A DNA stretch of 64,000 bases from Coniferiporia sulphurascens (GCA_002794785.1 NBBA01000017.1:372001-436000); one strand, 5' to 3'; shown: positions 1-11,100, numbered from the stretch's first letter. Translations and numbers: made by a program. Notes: a model not told the origin generated them from the letters alone.

Positions 1-903
1 GGTTCCACGTGGAGACGTTCTGCTCCTGCAGCTTCTCGCGGAACCACCGTTCGAGGTCCTGTCAGTGCCACCGGTTACCAGTCACGTAAAAGCTCGGTGA
101 AACATGTTAGACCGCGTACGTACTTCCGTCGTCGTCTCCCCAGGGACGACGACGCGTTCGCTGAACGCCTCCTCCAGCATCGCCCAAACCGTCTCCTGCA
201 TTCTTCTGAAATACGCAATCTGCCCAGGCACGCGCCGGCTGACGAATTCCACCGCCAGCATCGGTACGTTCACGAACTTGCTCGTCCAGCGTTCGCCTAG
301 TTCTTCCTTTAGAACTTCCATCTCACCGACGTGCATCCCACCCGCAAACGCAATATCACGGTCGACATTGACAGCGATGCGGCGCGGTGTGTATTGTTCG
401 AGGATTGCACGCAACTCGGGCCACACGGCGCCTGTATTGTCAATCCAAGTAAGCGGATTGGGTTTACCGGTAAGCGAAGAGGTGTTAGTGTGGAATAGAA
501 CCACCGTGCGGCGGTGCGCAGCAAATGCGGTGGCGGGCTTGATAGACCACCAAATGGTATCCTCAGCGTGTTCGCGCTGGCTCATCTATTCGTGTCATAG
601 GACACAGCCCGATAGTAGAATCCGCAGTTAATGCTACTAATTATGAAGCTAAGTCCTGATGTGATCACGCACGAGCCATGCGTCTACCCCATATCTCCTC
701 ATGAGATCGGGGAGTCCATCAAGGCGCTCCTGTGTCCATGCGTCCAGCACGTCGGCCTGGGCGCGCAGTGTAGGCAGGGAACTATATCGAGCTGGCTCGC
801 TAGGATGGAACTGGCTTCTGACAACTTGTGACCACAAAAAAAGGATCAGTGTTAAGCAGAAACGAATAGCCCTAACAGGAGAGGAGATCTCAAGCGTCGG
901 CAT
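1..903 (-). CDS. Secreted M24-family metallopeptidase (creatinase/Xaa-Pro peptidase-like), 3' part outside window
   Basis: Three exons are visible: 673..903, 124..585 and <1..58 (introns of 87 and 65 nt). The start at 903 is the ATG that opens a signal-peptide-like segment (basic stretch, then a hydrophobic FCLTLILFLW core). The N-terminal creatinase-like domain follows, with GVDAWL joined to MSQREHAEDT across intron 1 and later RRIAVNVDRDIAFAGG, AVEFVSRRVPGQIAYFRRM and FSERVVVPGETTTE. These match fungal M24 proteins annotated as Xaa-Pro aminopeptidase or creatinase-like. The catalytic half with the metal ligands (Asp, Asp, His, Glu, Glu in M24) lies beyond position 1, so activity cannot be judged. 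Secretion is inferred from the N-terminus. The gene is divergent from the U2 snRNA gene, about 150 bp away. Confidence 0.72.
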
Positions 904-1026
904 AATCCAAGGCGCGATAGCAGCTTTCTGAACAGTCAGCTGTGATGACGAATGGAGTAGTAGATAACCAAAGTTATGTAATCCGGCTGGTATGTAATGC
1001 CAGGTGGTCCGTGCGCATACTCGTAG

Positions 1027-1034
1027 TATATAAG
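1027..1034 (+). promoter_or_regulatory. TATA-like box upstream of U2 snRNA
   Basis: The sequence TATATAAG lies about 20-27 bp before the inferred U2 5' end at 1054, a spacing that fits a Pol II snRNA core promoter. The same 150 bp must also serve the divergent M24 peptidase gene. Confidence 0.5.
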
Positions 1035-1053
1035 GGTGCTCACGACATAACAG

Positions 1054-1250
1054 ATTCGTTACCACTCTGGCCTTTTGGCTTAGATCAAGTGTAGTATCTG
1101 TTCTTAATAGTTTAACCACTATTATGAGGGCACCGCCCTCATCATTGGTTATCTAATTTTTGCCGCCCTTGACTGCCCGAGCTCTGCTTGCAACCCGGGT
1201 GGCGCGATGACCTTGCTACTGCACTGCCGGCTTGTGTCGTCGGGGGATCA
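1054..1250 (+). ncRNA. U2: U2 spliceosomal snRNA
   Basis: Spliceosomal U2 snRNA, which pairs with the intron branch site. The conserved 5' block CCTTTTGGCTTAGATCAAG (1071-1089) is followed by GTGTAGTATCTGTTCTT, which holds the branch-site recognition sequence GUAGUA at 1091-1096. Stem-loop IIa is seen as AATAGT/ACTATT (about 1106-1123), IIb as TGAGGGC/GCCCTCA (1124-1140), the Sm site as AATTTTTG (1155-1162), and a stem III as CCCG/CGGG around 1177-1200. The 5' end is placed at ATTCG, 20 bp after the TATA-like box; the 3' end is approximate because the last stem-loop was not folded. Length of about 195 nt fits fungal U2. Confidence 0.93.
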
Positions 1251-1780
1251 CTTCTCTTTTCTCTTCGCTGTTGCTTCCTACTTTTTCGTCTTGTTCGGCG
1301 GGAGATGGTCTGCAGCGAATGGACTGGGACTTCTGATTTTGTAGATATTTATCATTTAGAGACTTCTGTTCTTATTGACAAACGGTCATACATCAATGTG
1401 ATCTGTTTTAAGTGCACAAATACTTCATGGCTGTCCTATAGAGATGCGCGATGGAAGGCTTTTCACTCAATCAGTGTAAGTGTGAGTTGTGTAATTTGTA
1501 TTGTGGAAAATCTGGCATCATAATTCTGGTTAGTGGAATAAAACGCCCAATGACGTCGTTGTCCATTAGTTTGCCGCGGTAAACACCGTATTCAACTCCA
1601 TATACACATAGCATCTACAATCTGTTGGTAAACTCTTGTTCACTTGTGGGCTTACAAAGGTGCGTCAGCGGATACAGGAAAGACAATACATCAACTGTTA
1701 AAACGATATAAAAAAGAGAGAAAAAGAGCAGAAATCCCAAAACCAGGAGTAAGCTCGCCAGGATTGAAGGGTGTGGTCCA
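1251..1780. other. Gene-free stretch downstream of U2
   Basis: Between the U2 3' end and the stop codon of the DUF6699 gene I see only short open frames with no recognisable domain and no clear splice model. No repeat or RNA gene was noticed. Confidence 0.5.
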
Positions 1781-2730
1781 TCAGGCAGTGAGGGACATGA
1801 CGAGAATGTTCGGAGCTGCAAATCCCAGTCGACTCTCCGCGAATTTGTCTTCCTGCTCAAGGCCATCGAAAAACGTCTTGTCTCGCAACCAGTCTGTTCA
1901 AACGCATATATCCATGTCAGCGAGTGGGGCGAAGGAAAGAATACATTGGAGCCTACCAATGCGTTTGCATCGATTTGGAGGGAATCCATCGACATTCCAA
2001 CTTGTCATACCGTATCGCTGACCACCCGACTCCCTGTTAGCCGCAGTCCGCTTCACGCGGTCCTGCGATTGCGGCGGGAGAGCCGCAAACTCCTCCTCCG
2101 TCAGTGGATGTTCCGCATAGCTACAAGATCGTTTTAGTCAGTACAATTTTTGCATCCGAAACCGTCGGCATATAGCAGGCTTGCAGCGACCCGCAATGGG
2201 AATAGGGAACAGACACGCACTCTCTCCAGATCTTCCCGCATATGTCCCCGAGCGTCACGCCGTGCGCGTTCTTCACGATCGTGCACCACGGACTGTGCTG
2301 TGTGATAATGACGAGCTCCGTCACGCGCGGCAGCGTCGCGACCTCGTCCTTCGCGGTGAACTCGAGGTCGCGATCGCGCGAGTCTGCGTTGAACCCCGTC
2401 GCTCTGCCTGCGCGCCCCGCGAATTGAAATTGATAAATGGATACGAGTCGGCGATCATTTGAGTGTCAGTGATATCATGTTCTACGCTGGGGTCGGGACG
2501 CGACTCGGACGAACCTGTGACCAGATGGAAGACAAGGTGAAACTTCTTGTGCGAGTGCGTCAGGATGGGGTGGATCTCGAGCTTGGGCTTCAAGAGATAG
2601 AGATCGGTCTGCGAAAGAACCGGTCCATCTAATCGTTCACAAGGCGAAGTCAAAGAGCGTGTTTTACGTATAGAATCGGCATTAATGACTTACAGGCCGT
2701 CCCAGGTGCCCATTTGGTTCCGTCAGTCAT
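1781..2730 (-). CDS. DUF6699 domain protein
   Basis: Five exons: 2694..2730, 2515..2628, 2221..2407, 1957..2120 and 1781..1893 (introns 63-107 nt), giving 204 aa. The protein starts MTDGTKWAPGT and YGPVLSQTDLYLLKPKLEIH, then LPRVTELVIITQHSPWCTIV and GVTLGDICGKIWRDYAEHPL, which is the usual DUF6699 pattern seen in many basidiomycete proteins. The C-terminus is DWLRDKTFFDGLEQEDKFAE and ends in NILVMSLTA. The start is the first ATG in frame, and every junction has GT/AG and restores the domain reading frame. No transmembrane segment or signal peptide is visible. The molecular function of this family is not known, so none is proposed. Confidence 0.82.
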
Positions 2731-3150
2731 TGTGCGGTTATTAGTGTGGTGCGATCCGTGTGGAAACAGATAATTTCAGGCTAGGCTGTCGCCTCGGTTT
2801 GAGCAGAGCTCAGAGCAGGGGGATGGTGAGAGGGTAAGTTGCGTGACGAGCGCCTACGGTCAGTACGGACATTTTGCGCTATTGTACTTGAGCGCGCTTT
2901 GGCCATATACAGCGAGGCGCTTATTCCTCTACCGACGTTTCCAGCAACAGGCCCGAAAGAAAATTCGAGAAAGTAGGGATACCATTTACGCACAGATTAA
3001 TAAAATACATATGTTCGGGCTGGTCAAGAAATAAAATCGGTATGCATAAGTAAAAGGCTGTCCGCAATTGCGTGCCAGTCTTTATTGATAAAGATCCTTC
3101 CGACGGTCAATCGGTAACCACCAGGAAAACCCAGCTGCCCCTCGGCCCCT
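2731..3150. other. Intergenic stretch, nothing recognised
   Basis: This covers the 5' flank of the DUF6699 gene and the 3' flank of the aldehyde dehydrogenase gene, both on the minus strand. No gene, RNA or repeat was seen. Confidence 0.5.
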
Positions 3151-5703
3151 TCAGCTTAATTTGAGGAGCTGACGTATGTACCCCAGGACGGGCACACGCG
3201 AGGTCAGCCGAGTGCCCAGACCAGCTGCAACGAGTACGCACAACAACGCCGAGATCCAGGCTCGGATGCGCCACCGAGAACCCGAGGCTGCACCCACCCG
3301 CGGAGGCATGCGCGGGTTCAACATCATCATCATGGCTTTTTCTTTTTCCTTAGTATACGGCGGGTAGCGGTTTTTCATGACGAGCTCCGCCCTGAACAAA
3401 TGATTCAGATAATTTATTAAAAGGGTCAGTGATCGGACAAGGCACGGAAACCGTGGAGGCCGTGGACGTACATTTTGGGGGAGTCAAATGTGGAGCGGAA
3501 GTGAGTGAAGGTTTTGAAACCCCATTCTCCAGTATGTTGGCCATCTGAAGATAAGCTTATAAGATATGCATACACAATAAATTTTAGAGACACTTACAGC
3601 CGCTTTCGCCGATGCCACCGAAGGGGAGTCCCTCGACTATGAAAATAGGATTGTTACTTGTCAGAGACTAGAAAGAATCCGGGCAAAGATAGGGGGGGAA
3701 ATAACATACTCGCTACGTGCAAGAGGGTGTCGTTGCATAGAACTGCACCACTCTGTGTGCTGTCAAGGACTGGGGGGAGGGAGGGGGCAATTCAGTGCCC
3801 GAGACAAACCTCGACGAATGTGACTCACTCTTCTTCTTCGTTTTTGCATCGGATGTAAAGACATGCAAAGCTAGAGGATGGTCACTGGATAAAAAATTGG
3901 TCCGCTCAGATTCGTATTATAGCGTGACAACTGTTTGGGGAACGTACCGCCCGTTCACAATTGCAATGGCTTCATCCACGTCCTTCACCGGCACGAGCGA
4001 AAGAATGGGACCAAAAATCTCCTGTCCCATGAGCGAGTCGTCCAAGGAGACGTCCCGCACGACAGTCGGTGCGATGAACATTTGCTCCGCATCGGTCTCG
4101 CCCCCCAGTACGACGTTGCCCTTCGTACCGTCAAGAAGCGCCTTGATCCTTGTGAAGTGCGCTTCCGTGCAGATGCGCGCGTATGAATCCGATGCGAGAG
4201 CGCCTTCCGGGTAGAATGAATCGTATCTAGAAGTAGCATCAAATTAAAAGGTATATCAAGAACAGGAACTAGAAAATTCAAACATACACTTCTTTAAACG
4301 CAGCAACTAGCTCGTCCTGTATTTCAGCGGGGACTAAAATATACTCTGGAGCTGTACATGTCTGTCGATAAAGGTATTTTATGTGATGCCACGAATATTT
4401 AAATTTTTATAGAAATAAGAGACTTACTTGACCGGCATTACTGAATCTCCCCCACGCAATACGTTTCGCGGCCAACTTAAGGTCGCAAGTTGCATCGATG
4501 AAGACGGGATTCTTTCCTAAAAATTGCTATCATTATCCGAACTGACGGCACCTCCTTTGATAAATTTCGCTTACCACCGAGCTAGAATTCGTGTTAGCCC
4601 ATGAGCGAGGGAAAAGGCACAGATAAAGCTCCTACCTCCAACGTAACCGGCGTCAAGTGCTTCGCGGCGGCCGCAGCAACGATACGGCCAACCCTTCCGT
4701 TTCCTGAGATTCTCGTTAACAAGCGCAGGGAGAAAAGACACTCGGGAGACTTACCGGTATACAAGACTGCGCAAATTCAGATAAAGTCAGAACAATGGTG
4801 ACTGTCTCGTGAGCAGAGCACATACTATGATCCCACTTGAGTTCGAGTAGCTTAAAAAAGGGGTTAGTAGACGTGCTGTTTCTTCAAGCTCTTAGGAAGT
4901 GCATTCACCTTTGTTGTCTCAGGAATGCCGCCGTTCACTACGCGATACAAGCTCTGATCCAGATATTTCGGAATTAGTTCTGCGAGTAGAGAAGCCAGAG
5001 AGCTAGAGGCTTCAGAAGGCTTGATTACAACGGCATTGCCAGCGGCAATTGCGGAAGACTAACAACGGGTCAATTATTCTGGCAAATTGGGCGCAGGAGT
5101 AAAATATACCAAGGGACCAAGTGTTAGGAACGCGGGGTAATTAAACGCGCTAAACCGAGAAATGTAAGAAGCATTTAAATAAGCGCAGGTAAAAAAAAAA
5201 GCCCCCACCCAATAATTAGTACGACCCCTTTTGGCTCCTTACGGATTTTGGGACTGAGAAGCACGGTGTCTAGGCGGAACGGCGCCTTTTCATCTTTTGC
5301 CCATTTCTCGACCTTATTGTATGATTCAACCGTATCATTCAGGCAAGCCACCGTTTCGGCCCTTTTCACGAACGGTGAGTTAACCAATAATGAAAGCGGC
5401 CATCGAAAAAATCAATATTATACGTACACAAAAGCCTCGAATGGCGGTTTTCCCAGGTCCTGCTTGAGCGCATCCTGGAACCTACCCAGGTTGTCCTTGA
5501 TCAAGTATGCAAGCTGGGATAACTGTTGCTTCCGAAATGTAATGTCTCTGGACCTGCCCTTGCGGAACTCGGTTTTCAAGTCGGCATGAATCTGAGAGGT
5601 AGTTCAGTTTTTCGAAACGCGTCCTCTATACAGTTCTTACCGTAGTTATTTCATCCAAGGGTGTGTACTTAAGCTCAACGGAAGACGATTTGACTGAAGT
5701 CAT
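3151..5703 (-). CDS. HFD1-like: Class-3 (fatty) aldehyde dehydrogenase, membrane-tailed
   Basis: NAD(P)-dependent oxidation of long-chain aldehydes is inferred from the ALDH3/Hfd1 family. Seventeen exons: 5641..5703, 5428..5591, 5209..5361, 5110..5149, 4909..5058, 4826..4850, 4755..4766, 4636..4703, 4575..4581, 4428..4516, 4288..4361, 3948..4226, 3829..3884, 3710..3769, 3598..3636, 3472..3544, 3151..3391; total 530 aa. Visible motifs in order are [51 protein letters not shown]-like [15 protein letters not shown], the catalytic cysteine in [23 protein letters not shown] and [10 protein letters not shown]. The last about 40 residues contain a hydrophobic segment ([14 protein letters not shown]) that would anchor the enzyme in a membrane, as in fatty aldehyde dehydrogenases. 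Exons of 12 and 7 nt are needed to keep the catalytic core intact. Confidence 0.93.
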
Positions 5704-6140
5704 GGTAATTGTTCGACTATTGATTATGTCACGGTTTCGGACTCTTTCAAGCTTGCAACTGTATGGGCGCGTCTGGTCCACTCAAGACTGCGTTAGTTGC
5801 AAGGTATATGTCAGGTAGCGAGGCGTGTTTACAAGTAATCGAAAGACCTTGCGTGTCCGTTAAAAGCAAAGCTTTAGAATGACGAAAAGCTGCCGTATTG
5901 ACGGTAGTACTAGTAGCTACATGAAACATCCGAGGCATTCACGTGTGTTGATGCTTGACCCGGTGTTACCCGAGCCTGAGAGCCACCCGTGGACTCGGAC
6001 CAGTTTGAACTTTGTCCGCAGCTTGAGCACCATATTTCGAGCACCTTTCAGCTCCAACAGAATTCATCCAGTAACTACTAGCGCTATAAGAAATGCGGAA
6101 TATGAAGCTCAGAAGGCCTGCGCATTTCTGTTAAAGATGG
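5704..6140. other. 5' flank of aldehyde dehydrogenase gene
   Basis: Upstream region of the aldehyde dehydrogenase gene up to the transposon target duplication at 6141. Short open frames only, none recognisable. Confidence 0.45.
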
Positions 6141-6148
6141 GCTCAGAA

Positions 6149-6939
6149 TAGTGTTCTCAAGGGTCGGGTCAGACCCGCTCTGACCCCGGGTCGACCCCCG
6201 ACCCGACCCGCGGGTCAGGTCAGTAGCGGGTCGGGTCAGGAGAGGCCAGAGGTGGGTCAGGCCGGGGGTCGGCTCACATCAGGAAATGCCGACCCGCTCT
6301 GACCCCGGGTCGACCCTGGCCGACCCCCAACCCGGCACGTGACCAAATTAAGTAAAAGTGTTACCATTTTGTAGTACATTTCTGCCGGCCCTGAAATTTT
6401 AAAATGCCTACCCTGAACAAAAACATCGATTTCAAGTTAAAGCAGCATTTTAGTCTAATCCCATTAGAACACTGGCACCACAGTGTAATTATTTGTATTG
6501 ATATTAGCAATTGCAAACAAAAGTTACTATTAATGTTGTCACCTTTACTACATAGAGTAATAATCTAACAAAGTGCCATTACTAATCCCACTAATCATCA
6601 CTGCCATTAAAGAGTGTTGTTATGAATACTTCTACTAATCGGCATTAGTATTGGTACTAATCAGTATTAGTATTGACACTAACTGATGTTAGTATTGTTA
6701 CTAGTCAATATCAATAGTGATACCAACCGACATTATTATTGTTAGTAATCAGCATTAGTATTGTTACTAACCAACATTAGTATTGGTACTAATAAAGCTT
6801 TGTATTGCACTTGTTACTGCGGGTCGGGGGTCGACCCTGACCTGACCTGCTGGGTCGGGTCAGCAGCGGGTCAGCCGTGTCAGGTCGAGGGTCAGCCAAA
6901 GCTGGAAATCCTGACCCGACCCGACCCTTGAGAACACTA
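6149..6939. mobile_element. Non-autonomous hAT-like DNA transposon (MITE), 791 bp
   Basis: The element starts TAGTGTTCTCAAGGGTCGGG and ends with the inverted match CCCGACCCTTGAGAACACTA. It is flanked by perfect 8-bp duplications GCTCAGAA (6141-6148 and 6940-6947). An 8-bp target duplication and a TAGTG...CACTA terminus are typical of the hAT superfamily. Both ends carry 100-180 bp of GACCCG/GGGTCG-rich subterminal repeats, and the centre is AT-rich with a tandem array. No transposase reading frame is present, so it would need an enzyme in trans. The intact duplication suggests a fairly recent insertion; the class is inferred from the termini. Confidence 0.85.
6642..6796. repeat. Seven-copy 22-bp tandem repeat inside the hAT-like MITE
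   Basis: About seven imperfect copies of a 22-bp unit resembling CATTAGTATTGTTACTAACC run through the AT-rich core of the element. The unit contains TTAGTA and TACTAA, so each copy is partly self-complementary. Confidence 0.75.
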
Positions 6940-6947
6940 GCTCAGAA

Positions 6948-8985
6948 AGCATAGTACAGTAAACAGTGCCACCGTGACGAAGCCACCAATGGTAAACAGT
7001 CCATTACTAAACGGGTGAATCACACTGATGGTCTTTTGCCGAACTGTCTTTGCAACTTGAAGTACAGACTGTAAAGTATTCGTCTAAGCCTTAAAATGCG
7101 CCGAAAGAAACAGAAAGGCAGCTTGGCTACAATTTTGATTACAACAACCGGACTGGCGTGGGACTTATTGGCCACAACTTCTATTGATCAACGCTAACCA
7201 CAGAATCTTTACCGACTTGGGCGTACGCAAAGGGGCTCACCTATTCACCAAAAGAATGGTCCAAGTTTTCTACTTCAAGTTGCTCGTCGATTTCATTTCT
7301 TTCCAGAAGAATTGTTGATTTCAATGGTATCTGATGCAGGGTCTCAAATATTGCTGCGATAGCAGCTAATCTCAGTGCATCTGAAGGGAATCCAACTCAC
7401 TCCGCCGATCCGAATCGGGGTTCGGAGAGGGACAGGCAAAGGGATTTCTAAAGTCTGCGGGTAGTACTCAGGCTACGAAGCGTACCAGACATTCGGGTCT
7501 GTAAAGGGATCTGTATCAAGCAGTCAAGCATAGTTCGGGGGGTGGCGCTGCGATCCGGTTCGAACAGGAAGACAAACTCCAATCTCGTGGAGTGAGAGAG
7601 ACGACAGGTTACCCTTGTTACAAATACTCGAGTTGAACTATTACCCGCACCAGGAAATACACGGGGCGGGCAACCGCTGAGCGGCCAGACGTCTGGACAA
7701 AGGATGCAGGAAGCAAAATTTCGAGGTCCCCCTGGATGCGCTAACACCATGGGACGGTCCTCGTGTCCATAGTGTTTTCGACCATTCTGGCCCATGCCTA
7801 AAAGGATCCGTGGACGTCAGGAGAAACAGCCCTATTCCGTGTAGCTCCACGACAAACGCAAACAGGAAACCTCCTCCCAAGCGATTATCGGATTAAGCTT
7901 CTGCGAACTCTGTGTCTAAATCTGCTTCCTTTGGTTCTGTTACGACCACGTCTACGATGTATTGTGGATATACTGATCCCGCTAGCGATCCATTAGCTTG
8001 GTCCCCTCTGAGTTGGATCCTTAATGACCAGCTCGGAAGCGGTCGGGATTCTTGGCGACGATGCGATGATTCCTTCCAGGATTGTGGGATACAATAATTG
8101 GACCGCGAAGTCGACAAGGGGAAATCACTATTCTGATGATCCGGAATAAGGACAATGATATTTTCGTCTCTTCCATTGCTATTTTGAACCTTATAGCATA
8201 TGCTACACTGCCCAGAGAAGTAAAGGACGAAAGGGGGCAAAAAAACAGCGAACCGGCCTCCTTCCTTTCGGACCCGCCTTCGCAGGCAATTAGTCCTCAT
8301 ACAAGTGCCTGCAAACCTAGACCTTCTGGTGGCCCACACTACGCTCGATTGTGTGCTTCTTTCACCTTCGTGGCGACAGCTCGCAATATATGCTTTCCCA
8401 TGTTGTGCAAAGAGGGGAAGGCAGAAGTCACCGGGCACAGCTTCTAGTTGTTCTCGTATCCGAACCTCACTTACAGTCCGCGGCACAAATCCTCGGCATG
8501 TCGGTCCATTGTCCCAGAGTGCGCGCGAGGAGAACACGAACGAGGCGCATGAGAAGCACAAGCAGGTATATATGTGCATCACGCGCATAGCAAGTAAGGA
8601 CCGGTCGTATATCGGGAGAGCCAACGAGACAAGAACAGAGCCAGTGGCCTGGTATTGTCCGCCATCCTCCGCCGCGGGCCAGTCCATCTTCTGCACACCT
8701 GGATGCAGACAGTTGCGGCCGCCCGGTTAATCGGAAGCTCAATGTGGCCACGACAAGAACAAAAAGGCAGAGTTTAAAGACATTACTGCTGTTTGGGCAC
8801 GACCTAGATTGTTCGGGTAAAGTAGACGTGGGCATGGGAATGATCAGCGAAGATTGCCTTATCATTACTTATCCCATTCACGAAGCTGAATTTCAAGAAA
8901 ATAATAGAGATACGACAATTCCTAGCCCAGGACACTATTTCAAGATTATTTGAACATACAAAGGCTCTCCTGCGCAATCTCTACT
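6948..8985. other. Two-kilobase stretch with no recognisable gene
   Basis: The longest open frame is on the minus strand (7893..8696, 267 codons from an ATG). Its product has no motif I recognise, a cysteine- and arginine-rich composition and no credible splice extension; it overlaps another open frame (8467..8865) in a second minus frame. It may be chance, or the remains of a decayed gene. I see no repeat, RNA or transposase signature here. Confidence 0.4.
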
Positions 8986-11100
8986 TCAGAGATGGGCTTT
9001 GAGGCCATACTTTGCCATCAGAACTTCTTCCTTTTTCTTGATATCGGCCGCTTGCTTTACAAGGCCCGGTGCACGTTTCAATTCGCGTTGACCAATCTGT
9101 TGAATATGTACCTATTACGACGTCAATACCCAATGAATGTGCTATAATATTCTGTTGTCTCACTTCATCAGGCCCCTAAAAGGTGTTCTCGTTAGTAAAA
9201 AGCTAGGACCTGACAAACAAAAAGGCTCACATCTGCAAGCCGGAGAGTTCGCAAGCCTGCCCATGCTTGGGCGAGACCTTGATCCTGGCTTACACCTTCG
9301 GCGCCGAAGGCTTGAATAGCCCGGTCGACAACCTGCAAAGCCATAGAAGGGACAACGAACTGATGCGGAAAAAATATGGGTCAGCGGTTGAGCATTCTTA
9401 GAGAGAAAGAGGTTGTACTTTAGCAATGCCGATCTCTTTCAATGCGCCTTTCGCCTTGAATTTATCGATCTATAATATCCGATAGGTCAAAAGATGAAGC
9501 ACAAGCATTTTCGCCTGGGAAGTCTTGCCTGCAGTGCCGCGCTAAGTACCAGTAAACGTGCACTTTCGATCTCGGCGCGTGATTTGGCGATGTCGGCGAC
9601 GACAGTCCCTGAAATGAAAAGAGCTCTTGTTAGTTGACCGAATAGGAATTAACACGAAGGCAGCGATTACCATGTTCGTAAAGATATTTGCCAAAGGTCT
9701 TCCTGGAAGGATCTGTAACACGCTGGATCATGGTATCCAATGCTCGCTGAGCAACACCAATAGAACGCATGCAATGATGAATTCTCCCTGGCCTTTTAAT
9801 CGAGAATATTTAGTAACGAGAAAAAACTAGTAAAACTTGACGTACCCTAAACGACCTTGAATAATCTGGATAGAAGGGAGGAATCAGAGCCTATTTTATG
9901 TACTACAGCAAAATAACCCACTTCGGAGCCGCGACCCCAGCCAAGAACGAGGTTCGACAGTGGAACGCGCACGTTCTCATAGATAACCTCGCAATGCCCC
10001 TCAGGCGCATCATCATACCCAAAGACGCGCATAGGGCGAACGACCTTGACACCAGGTGTGTCGACTGGCACAATCACGATGCTTTGCTGAGCGTGAGTGT
10101 TTTGATTTGTGGGGTCACTTTTGCCCATGATAAGGTGCAGCTTGGTCCTGGGGTCCCCCGCGCCGCTGATGTACCTTTATGCAAAAGAAAATCGATTTGG
10201 TGCCATACTCTCTGGAGTAAAACGACGGACCATTTGTGACCGTTAATGACAATCTCGTCTCCCTCTCGGCGGATGGACGTTTGAATGTTAGTGGCATCCG
10301 ACGAGGCGACTGTTCACCAGAAATCACGAAGAATTAATGCTTGTCTGATTGAGATTCAGAATATATATTCACCGAATCGTTCTGTCATTGAAAATGCAGA
10401 GCGAATCTCTCCGTTCAGCAAGGGGAGAAGCCACTTTTTCTGTTGCTCGGGAGAGCCGTAGCGCGCGAGCACCTCTGCATATATACTCAGAATTAAAGGC
10501 CTACTAGAACGGCCACATCGGCGAACATACCCATGTTACCAGTGTCCGGTGCGGCGCAGTTTGTTGCCTCCTGGGCTACCTGTCCACCCCGTCCAAGGAC
10601 CTCGGCCATAACGGCATACTAATTGTCAAAAACGCGTCTGAGTCACGAGTGCTTAACGCAAGTCTCTAGATAGTATGCTCACCTCAAGGTTAGTCAGCGG
10701 TACTCCAAACTCGGGATAGTGCGCTTTGCTAAGGAACAGGTTCCAGAGGCCCAGCTTCTTCGCTTTCACCTTCAGCTCTTCAACAATGGGCAGCACCGCC
10801 TTCCATCGTTTCTCGGTATCTGTCGGGAGCTGCGCATGCGCTACCTTCAATGCAGGCAAGCATTCGTCCTAAAAGGTAGTGTTTGTTTCAGACTTCCATT
10901 AATGTTGTTCTGTGAGCCGAATTGTGTGCGCACATTAACGAATGTAATAAGTTTCGCAAGCGTCTCCTTGGCGAACGGCGAGAACTTATCTTCCACCTGG
11001 AATTCAAATCTGGGTAAATTGTATCAGACACGTCGTATGCTCCTCTTACAAGTGCCCAGCTTGAAGGAGACGTTATTTCTTCGATGGGATGGGAAGGCAT
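8986..11100 (-). CDS. Acyl-CoA dehydrogenase, ACAD10/11-like
   Basis: FAD-dependent alpha,beta-dehydrogenation of an acyl-CoA. Fourteen exons: 11050..11100, 10934..10996, 10683..10868, 10531..10618, 10373..10474, 10231..10309, 9922..10174, 9846..9865, 9671..9792, 9529..9608, 9419..9469, 9231..9359, 9164..9175, 8986..9111; 453 aa. Family signatures are [96 protein letters not shown] and [20 protein letters not shown], the last being typical of the ACAD10/11 branch. A 12-nt exon encodes GPDE. The intron at 9470..9528 has a GC donor. The usual MTEPAVAS reads MTERFVAS here. No kinase or hydrolase domain is fused, unlike human ACAD10/11. Chain length specificity cannot be read from sequence. Confidence 0.92.

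Noticed and set aside
7553..7565. B-box-like GGTTCGAA
   Set aside because: No A box or cloverleaf can be drawn around it.
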